From positions 558,001-622,000 of the forward strand of contig CBDCGS010000010.1 in the NCBI GenBank assembly GCA_965216915.1: DNA of 64,000 bases. Reading direction: 5' to 3'. This stretch comes from CBDCGS01 sp965216915. GTDB taxonomy: Bacteria > Pseudomonadota > Alphaproteobacteria > UBA828. The notes below the pieces were generated by a model. That model saw nothing but the letters and a program-made list of their open reading frames with translations, made no database searches and was not told the origin of the DNA. The position numbers and the translations under genes are program-made. This document shows positions 34,398-42,371 of this stretch, one piece after another. Numbering within the stretch: position 1 is the stretch's first letter; the number at the start of each line of letters is the position of its first letter.

Positions 34398-35885
34398 TCA
34401 GCCGCGGATCTCCACGGCGATGAACTCGCGCTCTCCCTCGCGTACACGCAGCACCACGACGAGCTTCGCGTCCGAGGCTCTGAGAGAATCGAGCTGGCGT
34501 TCGAACTGGCCCACATTCGCGATGGCGCTGTGTGCCAGCTCGACGATGACATCGCCAGGCCGCAGATCGACGTCGGACGGCAGGCCGTCGGCGATTGCCG
34601 TGACGACGACTCCCTCGTTCACAGTGTCGAGATCGAAACGGTCGCGAAGCTCCGGTGTCACGGTCGCCAGCGTCACGCCGAGCGAGGTGAATGCCCGCTC
34701 GGGCATTTCCCTGGGCGTGACCTCGACGCGCCGATCGACCGCGGCGAGCTCGTAGTCCTCGAGCCGCCCGACCTCGACCTCGACGACCATTTGCTCCCCG
34801 TCGCGCCAAACGATCACGGGAACCTTGGCACCGATAGAGGCATCCGCGACGATGCGCGGCAACGCGCGGCGGTTGGTCACGATCCGGTCGTCGAAGCGCA
34901 GAATGATATCACCCTTGCGAATGTCCGCCTCCTCGGCCGGGCCATCCTCGATCACGGCCGCCACCAGCGCGCCGGAGGGCGTGGCGAGGCCGAGCTTGCT
35001 CGCGATCTCGGGCGAAACGGTTTGGATGCGCACGCCAAGCCAGCCGCGCCGCGTGCGGCCATATTCCTTCAGCTGCGCGATCACCGGCTGCACGATGGCC
35101 GATGGCGTCGCGAACCCGATGCCGACGCTGCCGCCGGACGGCGAATAGATCAATGTGTTCACGCCGATCACGTCGCCTTCCATGTTGAACATGGGCCCGC
35201 CGGAGTTGCCGCGGTTGATGGGCGCATCGGTTTGCAGGAAGTCGTCATAAGGGCCGGCGTTGATGTCCCGGCCGCGTGCCGAAAGGATGCCCGCGGTCAC
35301 GGTGTTGCCGAGGCCGAAGGGATTGCCGATCGCGATCACCCAATCGCCGACGCGTGCACCGTCGGAGCTGCCGAACTCGACGAAGGGCAGCGGGCGTTTG
35401 GTGTCGACCTTCAAGAGCGCGAGATCGGTCTTTGGGTCGCGCCCGATGACGGTCGCGCCGAGGCGCTGGCCGTCATGCAGCACGACGGTGATCTGCTTGG
35501 CGTCCTGGATGACGTGGTTGTTGGTGACCACGAGCCCGTCTGGGCTGATGATGAACCCCGAGCCAAGCGAGGTGTCGGGCGGAAACGCGCCGCCACCCGG
35601 GCTGCGGCGGTTGAAAAAATCGAAGAAGTCCTCATAGGGCGTGCCGGGCGGCAGCTCCTCGAAGGGCGATTCGCCGCTGCTCTCGATGCGCCGTGTCGCG
35701 GTCGCGATGTTCACCACGGCGGGCGTGAGATTTTCGACCAGATCGGCGAAGCTATCCGGCGCGGGCCGCGCGTCGGTCTGCGCGATCGGGCCAAGCCAAA
35801 GGGCGAGGACAAGGGCTGGAAGAAGCAGCCAAAACGGTCTCAAATGGCGCGAAGAGAACAGGTTGCGGGTTCCGACGTTTACCAT
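34398..35885 (-). CDS. degP: Periplasmic serine protease and chaperone of the DegP/HtrA family
   Basis: A 495-residue protein with an N-terminal signal/anchor (about 15-38, LRPFWLLLPALVLALWLG). The trypsin-like domain has its triad in VVTNNHVIQDA (His), KTDLALLKVD (Asp) and INRGNSGGPMFN (Ser), with an LA-loop segment FDFFNRRSPGGG. Two PDZ domains follow (about 270-360 and 385-490), the first containing RRGWLGVRIQTVSP. It degrades or refolds damaged envelope proteins. It is next to hflC, hflK and DUF2065, the usual alphaproteobacterial membrane-quality-control neighbourhood. Confidence 0.95.
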   Translation of the reverse strand: MVNVGTRNLFSSRHLRPFWLLLPALVLALWLGPIAQTDARPAPDSFADLVENLTPAVVNIATATRRIESSGESPFEELPPGTPYEDFFDFFNRRSPGGGAFPPDTSLGSGFIISPDGLVVTNNHVIQDAKQITVVLHDGQRLGATVIGRDPKTDLALLKVDTKRPLPFVEFGSSDGARVGDWVIAIGNPFGLGNTVTAGILSARGRDINAGPYDDFLQTDAPINRGNSGGPMFNMEGDVIGVNTLIYSPSGGSVGIGFATPSAIVQPVIAQLKEYGRTRRGWLGVRIQTVSPEIASKLGLATPSGALVAAVIEDGPAEEADIRKGDIILRFDDRIVTNRRALPRIVADASIGAKVPVIVWRDGEQMVVEVEVGRLEDYELAAVDRRVEVTPREMPERAFTSLGVTLATVTPELRDRFDLDTVNEGVVVTAIADGLPSDVDLRPGDVIVELAHSAIANVGQFERQLDSLRASDAKLVVVLRVREGEREFIAVEIRG

Positions 35886-35971
35886 TGCGCGCTCTTTCTC
35901 GGCAGGCAGGCTTATCTTTGCGGGTTTGACGCTAAGATAGGGCAGCGGCCCCCGACTGGAAAGCTTAGCGT

Positions 35972-36007
35972 CGCGTAACCCTAATAGCGGCCGCGTAACC
36001 CTAATAG
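35972..36007. repeat. Tandem 20-bp duplication at the end of the DUF2065 gene
   Basis: The sequence CGCGTAACCCTAATAGCGGC at 35972-35991 is repeated from 35992 onward, running into the last codons of the DUF2065 gene. Each copy contains the same TATTAGGGTTACGCG on the minus strand, so the gene's stop context is duplicated. Probably a replication slip. Confidence 0.7.
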
Positions 36008-36195
36008 GCCAGCCACACGATGAGGAGCCCGGCGAGCGCCGCGCCCGTGCCGATCGTGCGCAGCCGCGCCACCGGCAGCGTCAGCGCCGTCGCCAGCATC
36101 CGCCGCATGGCGTCGGGAAAGAGCGCATACGCTGCGCCCTCGATGATCAGGATCAAGCCGAGCGCAATGACGATGGCCGTGCCGAAATCGCCCAT
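36001..36195 (-). CDS. DUF2065 small membrane protein
   Basis: A 64-residue protein with two membrane helices (TAIVIALGLILIIEGAAYAL and IGTGAALAGLLIVWLAY) and the connecting FPDAMRRMLATALTLP. This is the DUF2065 (YjeT-like) family, almost always found just downstream of hflC, as here (42 bp gap). It probably assists or modulates the HflKC-FtsH complex, but no mechanism is established. The stop falls in the duplicated 20-bp sequence. Confidence 0.85.
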   Translation of the reverse strand: MGDFGTAIVIALGLILIIEGAAYALFPDAMRRMLATALTLPVARLRTIGTGAALAGLLIVWLAY

Positions 36196-36237
36196 GGTCA
36201 GCGGCGCGGATCGGCGCCGCCAGAGCCCGGCATCGCC

Positions 36238-37224
36238 TTAGTCGATGCTCGCCTGCGGCTCGGCGGTGGGTGCCGGTGTGGTGACCGGATCGGCCTCGCG
36301 CGCTGGCGATGAGGGCGCGAGCGTGCTGAGATCGGCACCGGTGTCGCCGAGGCCGCCGAAGAAGCGGAAGAACTCGCTATCGGGCGACAGCACCATGGTG
36401 GTGTCACTCTCGCCGAGCGATTCACCATAGGCCTGCATCGCGCGATAGAAGGCGTAGAACTCGGGATCCGTCGCGTAGGCCTCACGGGCGATTCGGTTGG
36501 CGGTGCCTTCGCCTTCACCGCGCAGGATTTCGGATTGCCGCTGGGCGTTGGCGAGAATCACCGTTTTCTCGCGATCGGCGCGGGAGCGAATACGCTGTGC
36601 TTCCTCGGCGCCTTGGGCGCGGAACTCCTTGGCCTCGCGTTCGCGTTCGGTCTGCATGCGCCGGTAGACCGCTTGGCTGTTCTCGTCCGGAAGATCCGCG
36701 CGGCGAATGCGCACGTCGATCACGTCGACGCCGAAACCGACCGACTGACGGTTCACCTGGTTACGGATCTGGCGCATCAGCTCGGCGCGCTCGCCCGAAA
36801 GCACGGTGATCAGCTCGACCTTGCCGAGAATTTGCCGGGTGCTCGCATTGAGGATCGCGCCGAGGCGGGCCCGTGCCACGCCCTCGTTGCCGACTGATTG
36901 GAAGAAGGTCAGCGGGTTGACGATGCGGTAGCGGATGAAGGCATCGACCACGAGGCGCTTCTGATCGCCGAGGATGATCTCCTCCGGCGGCGCATCGAAG
37001 TCGAGCACGCGCTTGTCGAAATATTCGACGTTCTGCACGAACGGCGTCTTGACGCGGAGTCCCGGCTCGTCGGTGCCCCACTGGTTGACCACTTTGATCG
37101 GGTCGCCGAACTCGAGCAGAATCGCCTGCTCGCCTTCCTTGACCGTATAGGTCGCGCTGAGCACCACCACCAGCGCGATGATGATGGCGACGGCTGCGAT
37201 GAGAAGCTTTGCGCGTCCACTCAT
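36238..37224 (-). CDS. hflC: HflC, regulator of FtsH protease
   Basis: A 328-residue SPFH/prohibitin-domain protein anchored by one N-terminal helix (LLIAAVAIIIALVVVLSA) and exposed to the periplasm. Typical segments are VKEGEQAILLEFGDP, YFDKRVLDFDAPPEEI, FIRYRIVNPLTFFQSV, and DVIDVRIRRADLPDENSQAV followed by YRRMQTEREREAKEFRAQG. With HflK it builds a large cage around FtsH hexamers and limits access of membrane substrates. It starts 6 bp after hflK. The last 60 residues are Pro/Ala/Thr-rich and unconserved. Confidence 0.95.
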   Translation of the reverse strand: MSGRAKLLIAAVAIIIALVVVLSATYTVKEGEQAILLEFGDPIKVVNQWGTDEPGLRVKTPFVQNVEYFDKRVLDFDAPPEEIILGDQKRLVVDAFIRYRIVNPLTFFQSVGNEGVARARLGAILNASTRQILGKVELITVLSGERAELMRQIRNQVNRQSVGFGVDVIDVRIRRADLPDENSQAVYRRMQTEREREAKEFRAQGAEEAQRIRSRADREKTVILANAQRQSEILRGEGEGTANRIAREAYATDPEFYAFYRAMQAYGESLGESDTTMVLSPDSEFFRFFGGLGDTGADLSTLAPSSPAREADPVTTPAPTAEPQASID

Positions 37225-37230
37225 GGCGGG

Positions 37231-38376
37231 CTACTGCGCTCCCGTGGTACCGGCCTGCCGGCGCTGCAACTCGGGCAGCGGCAGGTAGGGCACCACGCCG
37301 GAGCTTCCGGAGGATGAATCGATCACCACCTTGTTCATGCCGCGCAATAGCCGCTCCATGGTCTCGAGGTACATGCGCCGCTTGATGATCTCGCGGGCGT
37401 GCTGATACTCCTCGAACACCGATGTGAAGCGCTGCGCCTCACCTTCGGCATGCGCCACGACCTGCTCCTTGTACGCGGTCGCCTCTTGCACCACGCGCTC
37501 GGCTTCGCCGCGGGCGCGCGGGATGATGTCGTTGCGGTAGGCCTCGGCTTCGTTCTTCAACCGCTCCTGGTCGGCGCGCGCCGCCTGGACGTCGCGGAAG
37601 GCGGCGATCACGGCTTCGGGCGGCGCGATGTCCTGCGGCTCGACCTGCGTGATCTCGATGCCCGCGCCGTAGGAATCGAGCACCACCTGGGTCAGTTCAT
37701 GGGTTTGCTCGGCCAGACGGAGGCGACCCTCGGCGAGGGCTTTCTCGAGCTTGGTCTTGCCGATGACCTCGCGCATCGCGCTCTCGGCGGCGTCTTTCAC
37801 CGTGCGCTCGGGCGAGCGGATGTTGAAGAGGAACTTGCCGGCATCGCGGATGCGCCAGAACACCGTGAACTTCACGTCGATGATGTTCTCGTCGCCGGTC
37901 AGCATCAAACTCTCGTCGGGCACGGGTCGCGTGAGCACGCCGCGTCCTGAATCGACCGTGCGGTAGCCGATCTCCGCGCGATTGATCTTCGTGACCTTGG
38001 GCTTGATCACGGTCTCGAAGGGGGCCGGAAGGTGATAATTGAGGCCCGGCTGTGTGGTCTTGATCCATTCGCCGAAGCGCAGCACCACGCCCTGCTCGTC
38101 AGGTTGGATTCGGTAGAAGCCGCTGAGCAGCCAAATACCCACCACGATGAGAAACAGCAGGATGATGCCGCGCGGGCCGCGCAGGCTCGGCATCCACCTG
38201 CGGAAGCGGTCTTGGCCGCGTCGCAGAAACTCTTCGAGATCCGGAGGGGGCGGGGGCTGACCGCGTCCGCCGCCACCGCCGCGTCCACGTCCGCCACCAC
38301 CGCCAGAGGAGCGGCCTCCCCAGGGGCCGCCGCCGCCGCCCTGCCATCCGCCGCCGCCTTGGCTAGACCAGGGCAT
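37231..38376 (-). CDS. hflK: HflK, regulator of FtsH protease
   Basis: A 381-residue SPFH-domain protein. Residues 1-50 are an almost pure Gly/Arg/Pro cytoplasmic tail (for example GGGGGRGRGGGGG), a known feature of HflK in exaggerated form. One membrane helix follows (about 70-90, GIILLFLIVVGIWLLSGFY), then the SPFH domain with IQPDEQGVVLRFGEW and LNYHLPAPFETV, and a long coiled-coil segment to about residue 340. It heterodimerises with HflC. The gene is divergent from mrp; the 153-bp gap between them should hold both promoters. Confidence 0.95.
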   Translation of the reverse strand: MPWSSQGGGGWQGGGGGPWGGRSSGGGGGRGRGGGGGRGQPPPPPDLEEFLRRGQDRFRRWMPSLRGPRGIILLFLIVVGIWLLSGFYRIQPDEQGVVLRFGEWIKTTQPGLNYHLPAPFETVIKPKVTKINRAEIGYRTVDSGRGVLTRPVPDESLMLTGDENIIDVKFTVFWRIRDAGKFLFNIRSPERTVKDAAESAMREVIGKTKLEKALAEGRLRLAEQTHELTQVVLDSYGAGIEITQVEPQDIAPPEAVIAAFRDVQAARADQERLKNEAEAYRNDIIPRARGEAERVVQEATAYKEQVVAHAEGEAQRFTSVFEEYQHAREIIKRRMYLETMERLLRGMNKVVIDSSSGSSGVVPYLPLPELQRRQAGTTGAQ

Positions 38377-38529
38377 GGGCGATGGCTTTTGCGGGGGCCG
38401 CGCGCGAGGCTATGCAAGCGATCATCAGCGCCTTATATGTCACTCGTTGGAGCCGCGCAACGTCGCACGACAAGGAAGCCCTCCGCATATGGCGCGCGTC
38501 GTGTTGGGCGTCAAGGGAGAGAACTCGCG

Positions 38530-39639
38530 ATGACGACGGTGACGAAGGAGGCCGTGCTCGGAGCGCTGAGCCGGGTGGTCGACCCCGATAAGGGGCGTGA
38601 CGTGGTCGCGCTGGGCATGATTTCCGGCGTCGTCGTCAAGGATCGGAGCGTCGGCTTCTCGATCGAGGTCGCCCCCGCAGATGGCGAGAAGAAGGAACCG
38701 CTGCGCCAGGCCTGCGAAGCGGCGGTTGAGCGCGTGCCGGGCGTGCTGTCGGTGACCGCGGTTCTCACCGCCGAGCGTGCGCCGGAACAACCGGCGTCGC
38801 AGCAAGCCCAGCAGCCGCAGCAACCGAAGCCCGCGCTGCCGGGCGTGCGCGCCATTCTCGCGGTGGCATCCGGCAAGGGCGGCGTCGGCAAATCGACGAC
38901 GGCCGTCAATCTCGCGGTGGCGCTGGCGCAACAGGGAGCGCGCGTCGGCCTGCTCGACTGCGACATCTACGGGCCCTCGATTCCGCGCATGCTGGATTTG
39001 AACGGGCGACCCCACGCAACGCAGGAGGGGCAGATCGAGCCGATGCGCAACCACGGCATCGTCGCCATGTCGATCGGCCTCATGATCGCCGAGGACACGG
39101 CGATGATCTGGCGTGGGCCCATGGTCATGCAGGCGCTCGAGCAGATGCTGCGCGAGGTCGCGTGGGGCGAGCTCGACGTGTTGGTGTGCGACTTGCCGCC
39201 CGGCACCGGCGATGCGCAGCTCACCATGGCGCAGCGTGTGCCGCTCACCGGTGCCGTGATCGTCTCGACGCCGCAGGACATCGCGCTGCTCGACGTGCGC
39301 CGCGGCATTGCCATGTTCGAGACCGTCTCGGTGCCCGTCTTCGGGGTGATCGAGAACATGAGCTACTATCTCTGCCCGAATTGCGGCCACCGGAGCGACA
39401 TCTTTCACCACGGCGGCGCGCGCGGGATCGCGGATCGCCTCGGGGTCGATTTCCTCGGCGAGATCCCCCTCGACATCGATATCCGCGTCGCCTCCGATGC
39501 GGGCACGCCGATCGTCGTGGCCGAGCCAGAGAGCGCCCACGCCAAGGCCTATGCGGCGATCGCGGCGAAGCTCATGGAGAAAGTGACGTCCGCGCTCGCT
39601 GGCGAGGGCAGGGGCACGCCCCGCATCGTGATGATGTGA
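38530..39639 (+). CDS. mrp: Mrp/ApbC-type iron-sulphur cluster carrier ATPase
   Basis: A 369-residue protein with AGGGAGAG upstream of the ATG. Residues 1-85 form the MIP18/DUF59 domain, joined by a Gln/Pro-rich linker (QQAQQPQQPKP) to a ParA-like P-loop ATPase with the deviant Walker A SGKGGVGKSTTAVNLAVALA, DCDIYGPSIPRM and LPPGTGDAQL. The cluster-binding CPNCG motif lies near residue 280. It binds and transfers 4Fe-4S clusters to target enzymes. Monocistronic, convergent with thyX. Confidence 0.95.
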   Translation: MTTVTKEAVLGALSRVVDPDKGRDVVALGMISGVVVKDRSVGFSIEVAPADGEKKEPLRQACEAAVERVPGVLSVTAVLTAERAPEQPASQQAQQPQQPKPALPGVRAILAVASGKGGVGKSTTAVNLAVALAQQGARVGLLDCDIYGPSIPRMLDLNGRPHATQEGQIEPMRNHGIVAMSIGLMIAEDTAMIWRGPMVMQALEQMLREVAWGELDVLVCDLPPGTGDAQLTMAQRVPLTGAVIVSTPQDIALLDVRRGIAMFETVSVPVFGVIENMSYYLCPNCGHRSDIFHHGGARGIADRLGVDFLGEIPLDIDIRVASDAGTPIVVAEPESAHAKAYAAIAAKLMEKVTSALAGEGRGTPRIVMM

Positions 39640-39666
39640 GGCCGGCGGCGGGCGGCCGATCAGCCG

Positions 39667-40599
39667 CTACGCCTCATCCTCCAGCAGCGCCGTCAGCTCC
39701 CCCCACTCACGCTTGGAAAGGCCGCTCTCCTCCTGCGTGACGGTCTCGCCCGCGATCATGCGGCGCACCACGCGGAGCGCGCTTTCCGAGAGATGGGCGC
39801 CGCCGAGCACGTGCTCGCGGTAGGCGTCGTGGGCCGCGGGCACCCAGCGCGCGACCGTGTCGAGTATCGCCTCGGCATAGACCCGGATCTCATATTGCGC
39901 ATGAGGATCGACGCGCACGCTCAGGAAATGCAGGAGATTGTGGAGGTCGATCTTCCAGTACCACTGGGTGTAGTAGTTGAGCGTGAGGTTCATGCGGGCG
40001 AGTTCGCGCGCGAGGCCGGCACGGCCCGGGTCGAGCGGCGCACCCTCAGCGTCTTCGTTGAGCATTTCCACATAGTGATCGTAGGCTTGCGTCGCGTCGC
40101 TCCGAAGCAACGTGAGCACGCGGCTCGCCTCCCCGCCGGTCAGCACCGCGCCACGCCCCTGGCGGTTGGCGGCGGATTGGCTGGCGAGCGCCGCCGGCTC
40201 CGGCACGTAGAACTCGCGATCGAGCACCGAGTAGCGCGCGGAATACTCGTTCACGTTCGCCGTGCGATGGCGGATCCACTGGCGCGCCACGAAGATCGGC
40301 AGCTTCACGTGGTATTTGATCTCGCACATCTCGAACGGCGTCGTGTGGCGGTGCCGCATGAGATAGGCGATGAGCCCGCGATCCTCGCGAAGCCGGCGTG
40401 TGCCGCGGCCGTAGGAAACGCGCGCCGCCTGCACGATCGCCGAATCGTCGCCCATATAGTCGATCACCCGGATGAAGCCGTGATCGAGCACGGGCATCGG
40501 CTCATAGAGGATCTCCTCTAGCGCGGGCACGGTGACCCGGCGGGTCTCGTGCGAGGCCGCGCGCTGGGCGTCGATCTCGGCCCTCTTGTCGTGGTCCAT
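39667..40599 (-). CDS. thyX: Flavin-dependent thymidylate synthase
   Basis: A 310-residue enzyme making dTMP from dUMP using FAD, NADPH and methylene-tetrahydrofolate. The family signature RHRTANVNEYSARYS (RHRxxSxNE-type motif) is near residue 120. DREFYVPEP, the substrate-binding QSAANRQG and the C-terminal HNLLHFLSVRVDPHAQYEIR are also present. The ATG at 40599 is preferred over upstream in-frame starts because MDHDKRAEIDAQRA is the expected start. Using ThyX suggests that ThyA may be absent, but other chromosomal regions are not visible. Confidence 0.95.
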   Translation of the reverse strand: MDHDKRAEIDAQRAASHETRRVTVPALEEILYEPMPVLDHGFIRVIDYMGDDSAIVQAARVSYGRGTRRLREDRGLIAYLMRHRHTTPFEMCEIKYHVKLPIFVARQWIRHRTANVNEYSARYSVLDREFYVPEPAALASQSAANRQGRGAVLTGGEASRVLTLLRSDATQAYDHYVEMLNEDAEGAPLDPGRAGLARELARMNLTLNYYTQWYWKIDLHNLLHFLSVRVDPHAQYEIRVYAEAILDTVARWVPAAHDAYREHVLGGAHLSESALRVVRRMIAGETVTQEESGLSKREWGELTALLEDEA

Positions 40600-40689
40600 G
40601 GGAGCCGGTGTTTCGGTGTGTGACGGCGGATGGTTAAGGCCCGGTGGCGCCGCTTTCATCCGACGCACCGAGTCCCTATATTAGCGGGG

Positions 40690-40978
40690 TCGGCGGGAAA
40701 CCGTCGACTATGGCGATAAACGCCGTTCGGAATAGGCGTTGCGGACCCGGGGGCAGTACCCGGCGCCTCCACCACTCCATCACCGAGCCGTCGCGCGCTT
40801 CGGCGGACCTGAGGGGGCGAACCAGGATCGACGTGCGCAATAAAGGTGCGGTTTTCGCCCGGTATGGTACCGCCGTGATCGGGCCACCTTAGAAGTGCGA
40901 ATGACAACGAAGTCGCACTCGCTGCCTAGCACTAGGTAAGCGCGGTTCGGGGGGCACCGGGCAACAGAAGCCCCCCAC
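40690..40978 (+). ncRNA. ssrA: Circularly permuted two-piece tmRNA
   Basis: The acceptor piece comes first. A T-arm-like stem CCGGG-GGCAGTA-CCCGG (40747-40763) is followed by CGCCTCC (40764-40770), discriminator A and encoded CCA to 40774. The coding piece begins GGGGGCG at 40813-40819, which pairs with CGCCTCC over 7 bp including one G-U, and continues AACCAGGATCGACG. Bases 40775-40812 are the segment removed on maturation. The resume reading frame at 40897-40929 encodes ANDNEVALAA plus TAG. A GC stem (GGGGGGC/GCCCCCC, 40949-40976) closes the gene. Outer ends are approximate. It tags proteins from stalled ribosomes for ClpXP; the adaptor gene sspB follows. Confidence 0.93.
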
Positions 40979-41046
40979 TAGCCGATGAGGGACGCCGCTT
41001 GGTAGGGTGTGGTGAACGCGGCGGCGGCCGGCGGGGCGGCGGAGAC

Positions 41047-41607
41047 ATGACGAAGGACTTTTTCGGGTACGACAAGCTGGTCGAGAATGCGCTCCGCACG
41101 GTCGTCCGCGAGGCGCTCCGCGCGGTGGCGGATCGCGGCCTGGTCGGGAACCATCACCTGTACCTCACCTTCGACACGCGCCACCCCGAAGTCGAGGTGC
41201 CCGATCACCTGCGCGAGCGCTATCCGGACGAGCTGACGATCGTGCTGCAGCACCAATATTGGGATCTCGTGGTCGGCGACGATGCCTTCGAGGTGACATT
41301 GAGCTTCGACAAGGTTCGCTCGAGTGTGCACGTGCCCTATGCGGCGCTCACGCGCTTCGCCGATCCGGGGGTCAAGTTCGGGCTGCAGTTCGCTTCGGCC
41401 GCGGCGCTGGCCGAAGGGACGCGCCCCGCGCCCGTCGCGCTCGTCGACGAGGAGGATGCGCCGGAGCAAACCGAGACGACGCCCGACGAAGCCGCCGGTG
41501 CGGACGATGACGAAGCGGCGGCGCCGGATAGCGGGGGCGAGGCACCAGAGGGCGAGGCATCCGACGACGACAAGGTCGTTGCGCTCGACACGTTCCGCAA
41601 GAAATAG
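41047..41607 (+). CDS. sspB: SspB, ClpXP adaptor for ssrA-tagged proteins (alpha type)
   Basis: A 186-residue protein starting at the ATG at 41047 (GGAG upstream). The structured N-terminal domain (about 1-125) contains LVENALRTVVREALRAVADR, HHLYLTFDTRHPEVEVPDHL and RYPDELTIVLQHQYWDLVV, typical of alphaproteobacterial SspB, which binds ssrA tags. A long acidic disordered linker follows (EDAPEQTETTPDEAAGADDD), then a short C-terminal ClpX-docking tail, VVALDTFRKK. It begins about 70 bp after the tmRNA gene, so the tag and its adaptor are genetically linked here. Confidence 0.92.
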   Translation: MTKDFFGYDKLVENALRTVVREALRAVADRGLVGNHHLYLTFDTRHPEVEVPDHLRERYPDELTIVLQHQYWDLVVGDDAFEVTLSFDKVRSSVHVPYAALTRFADPGVKFGLQFASAAALAEGTRPAPVALVDEEDAPEQTETTPDEAAGADDDEAAAPDSGGEAPEGEASDDDKVVALDTFRKK

Positions 41608-41631
41608 AGAGAGGGGAGTGGCGCGGCCGCG

Positions 41632-42291
41632 TCAGCTCTGATGCAGCCACCAGCCCTTTTCGTTGAGCGAGTAGTAGGGGCGGTAGTTCATGAGGCGCTC
41701 GTGAGGGACGACTTCGGCCGTCCGGTTGTCGAGCACCAGCGCCTCGTCGTCCATCAGCACCACCAGCACGGCGTGCGGCGCGCCGGCGCCGACATCCTCG
41801 ACCACGACCACGCGCAGCTGGTCGGAACGAAATCCGAGCGTGCGCAACGACATGTACTTGATGATCGCGAAGTCCTCGCAGTCACCCCGGTTGGTGAGAA
41901 ACTGCGCGGGCGTCGCCCAATAGTCGGTTTCACCGTAGTTTGACGTGTCGGGGACATAGTCGCGCCGGTTGACGAGGAGATTGACCGCGGCGATTTGCTC
42001 GCGCGGATGGCGGTTGCGGAGCTTGCCGAGCAAGCTCTGCCAGTCGCGCAGCGCACAGGCCGTGGCGTCGCCCGACGCGCACGCCGGCTCCAGACGGTCG
42101 CGCTCGGCCTCGTGGCGCGCCAGCATGTCGTTCCATTTGTGGAAGGCCGAGAGGTCAGTGCCGGGGATTTCCTGCGTTCCGAACAAGTGGATCGATTGCG
42201 CATCGGCCACACGCGGCGCGCCGGCGGCGCCGAGCGCGAGCGCGAGAACCAAGCCTGCCAAGAGGCGAAATGCCACCGTTCCGCACGCCAT
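41632..42291 (-). CDS. Exported transglutaminase-like cysteine peptidase (C93/BTLCP, LapG-related)
   Basis: From the ATG at 42291 the product is 219 residues; a TTG at 42306 with GGGAG upstream is an alternative. Residues 1-32 are a signal peptide ending ADAQS. The catalytic triad is Cys in TNRGDCEDFAIIKY, His in GAPHAVLVVLMD and Asp in LVLDNRTAEV. This is the bacterial transglutaminase-like cysteine proteinase family, whose best-known member LapG releases adhesins from the cell surface. No LapA-like adhesin or LapD-like receptor is in the window, so the target is unknown. Convergent with sspB. Confidence 0.85.
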   Translation of the reverse strand: MACGTVAFRLLAGLVLALALGAAGAPRVADAQSIHLFGTQEIPGTDLSAFHKWNDMLARHEAERDRLEPACASGDATACALRDWQSLLGKLRNRHPREQIAAVNLLVNRRDYVPDTSNYGETDYWATPAQFLTNRGDCEDFAIIKYMSLRTLGFRSDQLRVVVVEDVGAGAPHAVLVVLMDDEALVLDNRTAEVVPHERLMNYRPYYSLNEKGWWLHQS

Positions 42292-42371
42292 GATGAGTTC
42301 GACCAAGGGCTCCCGAAAGCCACGACGGGTCGCGCCGATGAGCGCAATTCCTGTGGGTCAGTGAACGCCAA

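Noticed and set aside
40949..40976. Simple terminator in place of a tmRNA pseudoknot
   Set aside because: The GC stem lies in the 3' part of the coding piece of the tmRNA, where pseudoknots are expected, and no T-run follows. It was kept as part of ssrA.
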